A stretch of DNA of 64,000 nt from Streptomyces sp. NBC_00448. Lineage in GTDB: Bacteria; Actinomycetota; Actinomycetes; Streptomycetales; Streptomycetaceae. The notes under the pieces were generated by a model, which was not told where the DNA came from, ran no database searches, and saw only the letters and a list, made by a program, of their open reading frames with translations. The DNA lies in NCBI RefSeq assembly GCF_036014115.1, contig NZ_CP107913.1, positions 310,001-374,000 on the forward strand, written 5' to 3'. A program made the translations under genes and the position numbers. Positions 16,916 to 25,195 of this stretch are shown here, piece by piece (position 1 is the stretch's first letter; each line of letters opens with the position of its first letter).

Positions 16916-17731
16916 TCAGGCCGGCGGCCGGGTGGTGGTGACGGTGAACAGGCCGCCGTCGGGGTCGCGCAGTTCGGCGTAGGCACCGGAGTGCGTGCTG
17001 CCCTGGCGGATCAGGGTGCCGCCGAGACCGCGGGCGGCGGCCACGCAGGCGCCGGTGTCCGGGACGGCGAACTGCACGTCCCAGTGCGGCCGCACCGTCG
17101 GGTCCGGGTCGGCCTCGACCGCCCCTGAGCTGAGCCGGGCGACCACGGCGCCGCCGCTGCGCACGACGACCTCCTCGTGTTCGTAGTCGACGGTGCAGCC
17201 GTCCGGGCTGCCGTCGGCCCACTGCAGGACGCCGCCGTAGAAGATCGCGGCCTCGAAGGCGTCGCGGGTACGCAGCCGGAGCACCACCGGCCCCTGGTCG
17301 TGCCAGGTCTCCCAGCCCCTGGGCAGCCGCCCGTCCCACACGCCGAAGACGGCGCCGTCGCGGTCGGCGGCGACCAGGGCGCGGCCGGAGGCGAACGCGA
17401 CCGGTCCGAGCGCGACGGTCGCGCTGCGCTCGCGGATGCGGCCGGCGGCTTCGTCCACCTGGGGGACGAAGAAGTACGGGGTCCAGCCGACCGCGATCTG
17501 GAGGTCGGTGGCGACGGCGCCGATGCCCGCGACCGGGCGGCCGTCGCTGAGGGCGACCGCGAAGTGGTCGCCGAGCGTGGTGTTGCGGAACTCCCAGCCC
17601 AGCACGCTGCCGTAGAACTTCTCGGACGCCTGGAGGTCGCGCGCGGTGAGGTTGGCCCAGCAGGGGGCTCCGCGGGGCGCGTCCGCGGCGGGCGCGATGG
17701 CGGTGGGCGCTGATGGGTGCTCGCTCGTCAC
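16916..17731 (-). CDS. Tandem VOC (glyoxalase/bleomycin-resistance fold) protein
   Basis: About 271 residues from a GTG ending at 17731. Two VOC modules: the first begins GAPCWANLTARDLQASEKFYGSVLGWEF, read here in parts, with YFFVPQVDEAA; the second has DAFEAAIFYGGVLQW and WDVQFAVPDTGACV, ending AELRDPDGGLFTVT. The double-module layout resembles the mycobacterial CFP30B / YdfO-like proteins of unknown substrate. The ribosome site is weak, so the exact start is uncertain. Stand-alone gene. Confidence 0.82.
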   Translation of the reverse strand: MTSEHPSAPTAIAPAADAPRGAPCWANLTARDLQASEKFYGSVLGWEFRNTTLGDHFAVALSDGRPVAGIGAVATDLQIAVGWTPYFFVPQVDEAAGRIRERSATVALGPVAFASGRALVAADRDGAVFGVWDGRLPRGWETWHDQGPVVLRLRTRDAFEAAIFYGGVLQWADGSPDGCTVDYEHEEVVVRSGGAVVARLSSGAVEADPDPTVRPHWDVQFAVPDTGACVAAARGLGGTLIRQGSTHSGAYAELRDPDGGLFTVTTTRPPA

Positions 17732-18098
17732 TGTGGTGCCGTTCCGTTTCGGGGACAGGGAACTGCCGGGGGTCGGCCGGGTGCCTCGCGTCGCCTTCCC
17801 CGGTATGGCGTGATCATGCCTCGCGGTTCGCCCCGATCCGCTGGTTCCGGGCGGGCCGTGGGACGGCCGGCACCGGACCGGGGCTCGGCCGGAGTGCGGC
17901 CGTGTGCAGGACGTTACCGGCTCCGGGCGGTGCGTGACCGATCGGGGTCGGATCGGCGGCCGGCGGTCCGGACCGGGCACGCGCGCGCCCGGGTCCGGGC
18001 ACGGGTGAGGGCCCGCCGGGACACGGCGGGCCCTCGTGGTGGTTCGGGTGGGCGGCACGGGGCTGACCGGGCGGGATCGACCGGGCCCGCCCCGGGCC
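17732..18098. other. 367-bp gap without a supported gene
   Basis: Between the VOC start and the end of the next minus-strand gene. It holds the presumed VOC promoter and a strong hairpin at 18007-18035. No convincing coding sequence in either direction. Confidence 0.6.
18007..18035 (-). terminator. Terminator hairpin behind the VWA operon
   Basis: Perfect 11-bp arms GAGGGCCCGCC / GGCGGGCCCTC with a 7-nt loop, about 64 nt downstream of the minus-strand stop at 18099. Confidence 0.8.
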
Positions 18099-18935
18099 TC
18101 AGTCGCCGTAGCCGGCGGGCTCCCGCGGCCGGTCCGGGCGGTCGTAGGCCGGCGGGCGGGCGGGCGCGGGCGGCCGCAGCGGGCCGCGCGCCAACCGGTG
18201 CGCGCCGAACGCCAGCAGCACCGCCAGCAGCCCGCCGCCCCCGGTCCACAGCCAGCGCGGCGACCACCAGGTGCCGGCCCAGCCGCCCGAGGGGGCGACG
18301 CTCGGGCCGTTGGCGGTCACCACCGGCGCCACGGAGCCGTCGACCGCCTGGCTGCCCGCGGTGCCGTCCGAGGTGGCCTCGACCTGGGCCTGCACCGGCT
18401 GACCGAGATCGGTCGAGGGCAGGTCGAGGACGGTCACCCGGACGTAGTACGCGCCGCGCAGCGGGTCGTTGGCCCACGGCTCGGACCACGAGCGGATGGT
18501 CCGCAGGTGACAGACCAGGTCCACGGAGGCCGCGTCGGCGGCCGCGGTAACGGTCTGGGTGCCGTAGCGGCAGGACTGGTGGCGGCGCAGGCCGTCGTAG
18601 ACGTCGACCTGCCAGGTGGACGCGCCGTGCCGGGTGGAGGTGGTGGGGAAGGTGACGGTGGCGTGCACGGTGACGTGCTGCCCGGTGTCGGCGGGGAACT
18701 GCCAGTACAGGTAGTCGCCGGTGGACGCCTCGGCGGTGGCGTGCACGCCCTGGTCGATGACGGTGGCGGTGCGGAAGTCGGTGCCGGCCTGGGTGGGCGG
18801 CGCGTCGGACCCGGTCGCGGTGGGGGTGGGGTCCGGGGTGCCGGAGTCGTCGTCGGCGGCGGCCGGTCCGGTCAGCGCGGTGAGGGCGGCCGCCGCCAGC
18901 AAGGTGGCGGCGCCCAGCAGTCGTACGGTGCGCAT
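18099..18935 (-). CDS. Secreted, C-terminally membrane-anchored protein of unknown function
   Basis: 278 residues from ATG ending at 18935, which overlaps the upstream stop by one base (TGATG). Sec signal (LLGAATLLAAAALTALTGPAAA), then a Thr/Pro/Asp-rich linker, an extracellular beta-rich domain with YLYWQFPADTGQHVTVHATV, and two Cys (SCRYG, LVCHL) that may pair. A membrane helix (LWTGGGGLLAVLLAFGAHRL) is followed by a Pro/Arg-rich cytoplasmic tail. The domain echoes the C-terminal half of the VWA partner upstream. The tight coupling implies the two act together at the cell surface. I do not recognise a named family. Confidence 0.75.
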   Translation of the reverse strand: MRTVRLLGAATLLAAAALTALTGPAAADDDSGTPDPTPTATGSDAPPTQAGTDFRTATVIDQGVHATAEASTGDYLYWQFPADTGQHVTVHATVTFPTTSTRHGASTWQVDVYDGLRRHQSCRYGTQTVTAAADAASVDLVCHLRTIRSWSEPWANDPLRGAYYVRVTVLDLPSTDLGQPVQAQVEATSDGTAGSQAVDGSVAPVVTANGPSVAPSGGWAGTWWSPRWLWTGGGGLLAVLLAFGAHRLARGPLRPPAPARPPAYDRPDRPREPAGYGD

Positions 18936-20194
18936 CAGCGGGTCCTCCCGGTGTTCGTGCGCCAGCGGGCGGCCCAGCCGGTGAGCAGTCCGGCGACGGC
19001 GCCGACGGCGGCGAGCAGGCCGAGCAGCCACCAGCCGCGGCCGAGTCCGTAGAAGGCCACGTCGGAGGGCTGGTCCGGGCTGTGCACGAGGTCGATGGAC
19101 AGCTCGACCGGCAGGCCCGGGGTGGTCTTGACGGAGGCCGGCGCGGAGAAGGAGTTGCCGATCTGGAGGCACACGGTCTCGGCCGGGGTGTCGTCGTCGG
19201 CCTTCGGCTTCGGGTAGCGGATGCCGGCCGAGACGGCGTCGGTGCGTCCGGTGCCGCCCTCGTCGTCGCGGACGATCTCCCGCCCGTGCAGGGTGACGCC
19301 GCGCAGCAGCACGCCGTAGTCGGCGTTCACCGAGCGGTCGTCGGAGACGGTGGCGGCGGCGCGCAGTTCCTGGCCGGGGCTGACCTCGACGCGGTACCAG
19401 CGGTTCTGGGAGAACGTCTCGCGGTCGGTGTACAGGCCGCGCTTGAGTACGGGCGCGGCCGCGCAGGTGTCGGCGCCCTGCACGGCGGTGGGGGTCACCG
19501 CGGTGTCGGTGCTGCGGTTGACGAGCTGCTTGACCTTGGTGGTGAGCTGCTGGCGGTGCTGCACGGTGGTGTAGGTGCCGCCGGTGGCCTCGGCGATGCA
19601 GCTGAGCTGGCTGCGGGTGTGGGTGTCGGGCACGAGCCCGAGGGTGTCGATGGTGAGGTCCACGCCCTGGGCGGCGATCTGCCGGGCGACGTCGCAGGGG
19701 TTGGCCGCGCAGGTGTCCTCGCCGTCGGTGATGAGGACCAGGCGGTGGGTGCCGTCGCCGCCCTTGATGTCGTTCGCGGCCGCGAGCAGGGCCGGGCCGA
19801 TCGGGGTCCAGCCGGTGGGCTGGAGGGTGGCGACGGCGCTCTTGGCCTGGTCGCGGTTGAGGGCGCCGACGGGGTAGAGCTGCCGGGTGTCCTTGCACCC
19901 GGTCTTGCGGTCGTCACCGGGGTAGTTCGCGCCCAGGGTGCGTATGCCGAGCTCGACGCCCTGGGGCGTGGAGTCCAGCACGTCGTCGAACGCCTGCTTC
20001 GCAGCGGACATCCGCGACTGCCCGTCGATGTCCTTGGCGCTCATCGAACCGCTGACGTCGAGGACGAGTTCGACCTTGGGGGTGGCCCCCGGCACGGGCT
20101 CCCCGGCTTGGGCGGTGGCCGGCAGGAGGCCGCAGGCCAGTGCGGCCATCAGCCCGCAGGCCGAACCGGCGGCCAGTAGCTTTCGGATGATCAT
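18935..20194 (-). CDS. Membrane-anchored von Willebrand factor A domain protein
   Basis: 419 residues from the ATG ending at 20194. Signal peptide (LMAALACGLLPATAQAG), then a VWA domain with an intact MIDAS: DVSGSMS near 46, TPIG, and LITDGEDT. Four Cys (TGCKD, TCAAN, NPCDV, LSCIA) probably form disulfides. A second beta-rich region (RWYRVEVSPGQELRAAATV) follows, with a C-terminal helix (WLLGLLAAVGAVAGLLTGWAA) and a basic tail. It is co-translated with the gene at 18099. VWA-MIDAS domains bind protein ligands through Mg2+; the partner is unknown. No clear Shine-Dalgarno is seen. Confidence 0.85.
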   Translation of the reverse strand: MIIRKLLAAGSACGLMAALACGLLPATAQAGEPVPGATPKVELVLDVSGSMSAKDIDGQSRMSAAKQAFDDVLDSTPQGVELGIRTLGANYPGDDRKTGCKDTRQLYPVGALNRDQAKSAVATLQPTGWTPIGPALLAAANDIKGGDGTHRLVLITDGEDTCAANPCDVARQIAAQGVDLTIDTLGLVPDTHTRSQLSCIAEATGGTYTTVQHRQQLTTKVKQLVNRSTDTAVTPTAVQGADTCAAAPVLKRGLYTDRETFSQNRWYRVEVSPGQELRAAATVSDDRSVNADYGVLLRGVTLHGREIVRDDEGGTGRTDAVSAGIRYPKPKADDDTPAETVCLQIGNSFSAPASVKTTPGLPVELSIDLVHSPDQPSDVAFYGLGRGWWLLGLLAAVGAVAGLLTGWAARWRTNTGRTR

Positions 20195-20405
20195 CGGTGG
20201 ATCGTAGTGAAGGGTGGGCCGATTCCCGAAGTCGGCTGGTCAGCAAGGGCGTTGGGCGCAATCGGACGGACTTTGACGTTTCTTTACAACCCGGGCGGCG
20301 GCCGGGTCGTCTCTGCTCGCGATTCCGGACGACGGGTTCCGCGAGTCGCCCGGGGAAGCCCCGGGAGGGGCCTGGGAAGACATCCGGGGAGACAAGGAGC
20401 AGGAC
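20195..20405. promoter_or_regulatory. Divergent promoter region between VWA and DUF4232 genes
   Basis: 211 bp with a locally AT-richer core around TTTGACGTTTCTTTACAA (about 20273-20290), and AAGGAG (20394-20399) just before the start at 20406. No clear palindromic operator seen. Confidence 0.45.
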
Positions 20406-21134
20406 ATGCGCAGCAGTTCACTCGCCGCGGGGGCCGCGGTGTTCGCGGTGGCCGCGCTGGGAAGCGTACCGGCGATGGCGTCCTCGCCCGTCGCGGACGC
20501 CTCCGGCACCCCGATGTGCGCCACCTCGCAGCTCAGCGCCGCCCTCGGCGGCGGCGACGCGGGCGCCGGGAACCTCTACCGCTACCTGGTGATCACCAAC
20601 ACCAGCGGGACCACCTGTCACCTGACGGGCTACCCGGGCCTGTCGATGCTCGACGCGAGCGGCAAGCAGATCGGCCGGCCCGCCACGCGGGACGCGCGGA
20701 CGTACTCCGCGGTGGTGCTGAAGCCCGGCGCGTCGGCGAGCGACACCATCCACACCGTCAACCACCAGGGCACGTGCCTGCCGGCGTCCACGAAGCTGAA
20801 GGTCTACCCGCCGGGGAACACCGCGTCGCTGACGATCCCGGGGGCGATCACCGACTGCTACAACACCTTCGCGATCACCCCGCTCGCCGCGGGCAAGGGC
20901 GGCAACGACGGCGGCACCCCGACGGCCGCCCCGACCGCCGCGCCGTCGGCGGGCACCAGTGGCGGCGCGCAGGTGCCGACGGTGCCCTCCGGCGCCCCCG
21001 ACACCGGCCTGGCCGAGACCGGTTCGCACGGCGGGAACACCACGGCGCTCGCCGCGACCGGCGCGGGCGTGCTCGCGCTGGGCGGCGCAGGCGTCACGGT
21101 GGCGCTGCGCCGCAAGGTGCGGGACAGCCGTTGA
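20406..21134 (+). CDS. Secreted DUF4232 protein with LAETG sortase signal
   Basis: 242 residues from ATG 20406. Sec signal ends at AMASS near 26. A DUF4232 domain (about 36-160) has four Cys (MCATS, TTCHL, GTCLP, TDCYN) and YRYLVITNTSGTTC. A Pro/Thr/Ala/Gly linker leads to LAETG at 202-206, then a hydrophobic segment and the basic tail RRKVRDSR, which together make a cell-wall sorting signal. LAXTG is the known motif of streptomycete class E sortases. The next gene is a sortase, but of class F type. The domain is almost duplicated in the protein at 22397. Confidence 0.87.
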   Translation: MRSSSLAAGAAVFAVAALGSVPAMASSPVADASGTPMCATSQLSAALGGGDAGAGNLYRYLVITNTSGTTCHLTGYPGLSMLDASGKQIGRPATRDARTYSAVVLKPGASASDTIHTVNHQGTCLPASTKLKVYPPGNTASLTIPGAITDCYNTFAITPLAAGKGGNDGGTPTAAPTAAPSAGTSGGAQVPTVPSGAPDTGLAETGSHGGNTTALAATGAGVLALGGAGVTVALRRKVRDSR

Positions 21135-21148
21135 GCCGCGCGGCCGGC

Positions 21149-21829
21149 GTGACCGCCGTACGTGAGGGGGCCGCCGGCCGCCGGACCCGCCGCGGGAGCG
21201 CTGTGTGCGCGCTCGCGGCGGGTCTGGCCCTGCTGTGCGGGTGTGCGTCGACCTCGCCCGCGCAGACGCCGTCCGGCGGCGGGTCGGTGGCCCCGACCAC
21301 TTCCGTGTCGGCGGACGACGGCTCCGGCCCGTCCGCCACCGCGCCCGCCGCGCCCGCGCGGCCGATGGCGCGCTCGGTGCCGTCGCGGCTGCGCATCCCC
21401 TCGATCGGCGTCGACACGACCGTCATGGCGCTGGGCCTGGCCGCCGACGGCGAGGTGAAGGTGCCGCCGATCGAGAAGGACGCGCCCGCGGGGTGGTTCG
21501 ACGGCTCGCCGACCCCGGGCCAGCTCGGCCCCTCGGTGATCCTCGGCCACGTCACCGTCGGGTCGTACGGCGACGGGGTGTTCCTGCGCCTGGACAAGAT
21601 CCGCAAGGGGGAGACCGTGTCGGTGGTCCGGGCGGACGGCTCGGTGGCGACCTTCGCCGTCGACCGGGTGCAGACCGTCGCCAAGTCGCATTTTCCGACA
21701 TCCTCCGTCTACGGGAACGTGGACCGCCCCGAACTGCGTCTCATCACGTGCGGTGGGACCCGGATCAGCGGGGGCGGCGGCTACCCGGACAACGTGATCG
21801 TCTACGCCTCGCTGGTGTCCGGGTCGTGA
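21149..21829 (+). CDS. Class F sortase
   Basis: About 226 residues from GTG 21149; a TTG at 21131 that overlaps the previous stop (TTGA) is an equally coupled alternative. N-terminal hydrophobic signal/anchor ends LLCGCAS, possibly a lipobox. The catalytic domain starts SRLRIPSIGVDTTVMALGL; the catalytic His is in ILGHV and the Cys in LRLITCGG, with the presumed Arg in TRISGG. That pattern is class F. It transpeptidates LPXTG-like proteins to the wall; the obvious local substrate is the LAETG protein just upstream. Confidence 0.9.
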   Translation: MTAVREGAAGRRTRRGSAVCALAAGLALLCGCASTSPAQTPSGGGSVAPTTSVSADDGSGPSATAPAAPARPMARSVPSRLRIPSIGVDTTVMALGLAADGEVKVPPIEKDAPAGWFDGSPTPGQLGPSVILGHVTVGSYGDGVFLRLDKIRKGETVSVVRADGSVATFAVDRVQTVAKSHFPTSSVYGNVDRPELRLITCGGTRISGGGGYPDNVIVYASLVSGS

Positions 21830-21834
21830 ACCCG

Positions 21835-22413
21835 ATGGCGCCCGCCGGTCCGGCCGGCCTCACCGGGCCGGTACGGTCGGCTGGGCCCGCCGGGCCGTCA
21901 CGACGACAAGCGAGGGGAGCGACCATCCGGTCTCAAGAGCGCGCGGCCTCCGAGCTGTTCGCGGCCCTGTACCCGCGGTTGGCGGGCTGGGTGCGCAAGC
22001 TGGTGGACGACGACGGGACCGCGCACGAGATCGCCTCCGAGGCGTTCACCAGGCTCTGGGCGCGCTGGACGAAGGTGGAGGAGCCCAGCGGCTTCCTCTA
22101 CGTGACCGCGGCGAACCTGGTGCGCGACCACTGGCGCAAACTGGAGCGCGAGCGGCGCGCGCTGCGCCGGGTGAAGACGGAGGAAGCGGTGAAGCAGCAG
22201 CCGGGGGCGACCGACCCCACGGTGCGGATGCTGGTGCAGTCGCTGCCGGAGCGGCTGCGCGACCCGGCCCTGCTCTACTACTTCGCGGACCTGCCGGTCC
22301 GGGAGGTGGCGGCCCTGCTGGGCCGCAGGGAGGGCACCGTCAAGGCCGACCTGCACGCCGCCCGCGAACTGCTGCGCGCCAAGCTCGGGGAGCACCATGA
22401 CCGGATTTCCTGA
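21835..22413 (+). CDS. ECF-type RNA polymerase sigma factor
   Basis: 192 residues from ATG 21835; GTG 21826, overlapping the sortase stop as GTGA, is also in frame. Sigma region 2 reads ELFAALYPRLAGWVRKLV and HEIASEAFTRLWARW; region 4 reads LLYYFADLPVREVAALLGRREGTVKADLHAARELL. No extra domains. The 3' end overlaps the next gene by 17 bp, the usual arrangement with an anti-sigma factor. Confidence 0.92.
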   Translation: MAPAGPAGLTGPVRSAGPAGPSRRQARGATIRSQERAASELFAALYPRLAGWVRKLVDDDGTAHEIASEAFTRLWARWTKVEEPSGFLYVTAANLVRDHWRKLERERRALRRVKTEEAVKQQPGATDPTVRMLVQSLPERLRDPALLYYFADLPVREVAALLGRREGTVKADLHAARELLRAKLGEHHDRIS

Positions 22414-23485
22414 CGGCCCCGCGGTTCCGGAGGGGTCCGGGCCCCCCGAGGAGTCCGGCACGCCCGGCGCTTCCGGCCCTTCCGGCGCGTCCCGCAACTC
22501 CCGTGGCTCCGGCGCTTCCGATGGCCCTGGCGGGCGCGTGGAGCGGGCGAACGGCTTCGACCGCCTCGGCGGCCTCGACGATCCCTCGGACGAGCGGGCC
22601 GGCCACGACATCGCCGGCGGTCGCGACGTCGACCGCGACCTCGACGACGGCCCGGGCTCCGGCCGCGACGACGGCACGGACCCCCTGGCGCGGCTGCTGC
22701 GGCCCGCGGGCGGCTATCTGTCCGCCCCGCCCGGCACCTTCGAGCGGATCAGGCGCCGGGCCGCACGGCGCCGCAGGGTACGGGCGCTGGCCGGCGGCAC
22801 CGCGGTCGCCGCGGTCATCGCGGGCGCGCTGTTCATCACCGGAGTGGTCACCCCCGACGGCGACAAGACGATCGGCCCGCCGGCCGACCACTCCCTGGCC
22901 AGCAGCGGCCCCGCGCCCTCCGGGCGGCCGACCGCCACGCCCTCCGAGCAGCGGGCCAGCGGCGGGAGCGGCACGCGCACGCCCGCGGCGCCCACCTCGC
23001 CCACGCCGTCCGCCGGCGACACCGCCGGCGCGCCCGGCACGGTGTCCACCACGGCCCCGACGACGCCGGACACCAGCCCGCTGTGCACCGCCGCGCAGCT
23101 CACCGCGACCCTGGGCGGCAGCGACGCGGGCGCGGGCAACCTCTACCGCTACCTGGTGATCACCAACACCAGCGGGACCACCTGCCGCGTCGCCGGCTAC
23201 CCGGGCCTGTCGATGCTCGACGCGAACGGCAGGCAGATCGGCCAACCCGCCACCCGCCGGAAGCTGAGCTACTCCCCCGTCGTCCTCAAGCCCGGTGGCA
23301 GCGCCAGCGACACCATCCACACGATCAACCAGCAGGGCACCTGCCTGGCCACGTCGGCCCAGCTCAAGATGTACCCGCCGGGCAGCAAGGCGTCGCTGAA
23401 GTTCGCCGGGCAGATCACCGACTGCGACGACATGTTCGAGATCACCCCCTTCACCGCGGGCAAGACCGGCAACCCGCCCTCCTGA
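22397..23485 (+). CDS. Membrane protein with extracellular DUF4232 domain, probable anti-sigma factor
   Basis: 362 residues from ATG 22397, inside the sigma gene. An acidic, Gly/Asp-rich cytoplasmic region (1-95) leads to a short basic helix (TFERIRRRAARRRRV) and one membrane helix (near 130-152). Outside, a Ser/Thr/Pro linker is followed by a DUF4232 domain that closely copies the one at 20406, including all four Cys. No canonical HxxxCxxC zinc anti-sigma motif is present. Position and topology argue for an anti-sigma factor or sensor; this is inference. A 47-bp stretch (23138-23184) is identical to 20571-20617. Confidence 0.8.
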   Translation: MTGFPDGPAVPEGSGPPEESGTPGASGPSGASRNSRGSGASDGPGGRVERANGFDRLGGLDDPSDERAGHDIAGGRDVDRDLDDGPGSGRDDGTDPLARLLRPAGGYLSAPPGTFERIRRRAARRRRVRALAGGTAVAAVIAGALFITGVVTPDGDKTIGPPADHSLASSGPAPSGRPTATPSEQRASGGSGTRTPAAPTSPTPSAGDTAGAPGTVSTTAPTTPDTSPLCTAAQLTATLGGSDAGAGNLYRYLVITNTSGTTCRVAGYPGLSMLDANGRQIGQPATRRKLSYSPVVLKPGGSASDTIHTINQQGTCLATSAQLKMYPPGSKASLKFAGQITDCDDMFEITPFTAGKTGNPPS

Positions 23486-23504
23486 GCCCCCCGCGGTGTC
23501 CCTG

Positions 23505-23538
23505 CTGCGGCGCGCTCCCGCGAAGGGGCGCGCCGCAG
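23505..23538 (+). terminator. Terminator hairpin after the sigma/DUF4232 operon
   Basis: Perfect 11-bp arms CTGCGGCGCGC / GCGCGCCGCAG with a 12-nt loop, starting 20 nt after the stop at 23485. Confidence 0.8.
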
Positions 23539-23692
23539 CGGCACGCAGGAGGCCCGCGGCGGCACATGGCGGCTTCGCGTCCACGCGCCCGGTGCGCGAA
23601 GCTTTGAAACAGGGCTCAATGCGGTAACGGCACGTGAGGACCGACAGGCCCGCCGGCCGCCCGGGGCCTAACCTGACGGTCGGGGAAGTGAG

Positions 23693-25195
23693 GTGAGCGA
23701 GCTGCGACGATTCCGGGCCGACCGCCGCCCTGCCCGCGAGCGCCCGCAGACCGTGCGGGGCACCCGCCACCCGGCCGGACGCCTGTACGACGACGACCGC
23801 GGCGCCGTCGACGAGACCGACCAGGCCGACGACCTCGACGCGACGGACCGCGCCCGCCGTACGGACCAGTTGGCCGCGACGGACGGCCTCGCCACGGACC
23901 ACGCGGTCGGCGCTGGCGACACGGACCACTTCGGCGATGAGGCGGACGACCTCGACGACTCGGGCAGCAGCCGCCTCCCGGTCGGCCTGGACCGCCCCTC
24001 CGCCCCCCTGCCCCTGACGGTGCTGCCGTACGCCGTGATGGCGCTGGTCGCCCTGGTCGACGGGATCGGCGGGCAGAGCGTGGGCCTGCTGCCGCTGGTG
24101 GCGCTCGGCCCGGCCTTCGCCGGGCTGGTCGGCTCCTGGGTGCGTACGGCGGTGATCGGCGTGCTGGCGGTGGCCGTGGTCTGCGCGCTGGGCGCGGTGG
24201 ACGGCCTGTTCGCCGAGCGGCGCGGATTCGCCGCGATCGGCGCCGTCGTCGGGGTGACGGTCGCCGCGGTGATCGCCGCTGTCACCCGGCAGCGGCGCGA
24301 GGCGGAGCTGGCCAACGTCCGGTCGATCGCCGAGGTCGCGCAGCGCGTGCTGCTGCGCCCGGTGCCGCGCAGCGCCGGCCATCTGCGGGCCGCCGTGTCG
24401 TACACCTCCGCCGTGACCGAGGCTCGGATCGGCGGGGACCTGTACGAGGTGGTGCCCACGCCCGCGGGGGTGCGGGTGATCATCGGCGACGTGCAGGGCA
24501 AGGGGCTGGAAGCGGTGGAGACGGCCGCGGTGGTGGTGGGCGCGTTCCGGGAGGCGGCGCACGACGAGAAGACCCTGGAGGGCGTCGGCGAGCGGGTGCA
24601 GCGCGCCGCGGACCGCACGCTGCGCGGGGAGAAGTTCGTCACCGCGGTCATGGCGGAGATCGACCCGCGGGGCGGCACCACGCTGCTGAACTTCGGCCAC
24701 CCGCCGCCGATGGTGGTCCGCCCCGACGGGCGGGTCGACTTCCCCGAGCCGTCGGCGTACTCGCTGCCGCTGGGGCTGAGGATGCGCCAGGACGAGCCGC
24801 CGGTGCCGTTCGAGGTGGACTTCCGCCCCGGCGACCAGTTGCTGCTGTACACCGACGGCGTCACCGAGGCCCGTGACGCGTCCGGGGCGTTCTACCCGCT
24901 CGGCGAGCGGGCGCACCTGCTCGCCGACGACGACCCGCAGCAGGCCCTGGAGGCACTGCGGGCGGACCTGATCGCCCACGCCAAGGGGCCGCTGCACGAC
25001 GACGCGGCGATGCTGCTGCTGCGCTACCGGGACCCGAGGGCGCGTCCGGTGCCCGCGGCGACGCCGGACGCCGCTTCCGGTTCCGCCGCGGGTTCGGGTT
25101 CCGGCTCGGACCCCGGTTCCGCCGCAGGCCCCGTTTCCGGCCCCGACGGGGTCAGCGGCAGTCCGGGTGGCCCCAGCCGTCCTGGTTCTTCGTGA
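23693..25195 (+). CDS. SpoIIE/PP2C-type membrane serine phosphatase
   Basis: 500 residues from GTG 23693. Residues 1-105 are Asp/Arg-rich and probably disordered. Three or four membrane helices follow (LTVLPYAVMALVALVDGIGG onward to about 205). The cytoplasmic SpoIIE domain has the metal motifs RIGGDLYEV, IGDVQGKG, FGHPPP and YTDGVTEARD. Such enzymes dephosphorylate anti-anti-sigma proteins in streptomycete stress signalling. The Ser/Gly-rich C-terminus overlaps the convergent RNase H gene by 44 bp. Confidence 0.9.
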   Translation: MSELRRFRADRRPARERPQTVRGTRHPAGRLYDDDRGAVDETDQADDLDATDRARRTDQLAATDGLATDHAVGAGDTDHFGDEADDLDDSGSSRLPVGLDRPSAPLPLTVLPYAVMALVALVDGIGGQSVGLLPLVALGPAFAGLVGSWVRTAVIGVLAVAVVCALGAVDGLFAERRGFAAIGAVVGVTVAAVIAAVTRQRREAELANVRSIAEVAQRVLLRPVPRSAGHLRAAVSYTSAVTEARIGGDLYEVVPTPAGVRVIIGDVQGKGLEAVETAAVVVGAFREAAHDEKTLEGVGERVQRAADRTLRGEKFVTAVMAEIDPRGGTTLLNFGHPPPMVVRPDGRVDFPEPSAYSLPLGLRMRQDEPPVPFEVDFRPGDQLLLYTDGVTEARDASGAFYPLGERAHLLADDDPQQALEALRADLIAHAKGPLHDDAAMLLLRYRDPRARPVPAATPDAASGSAAGSGSGSDPGSAAGPVSGPDGVSGSPGGPSRPGSS

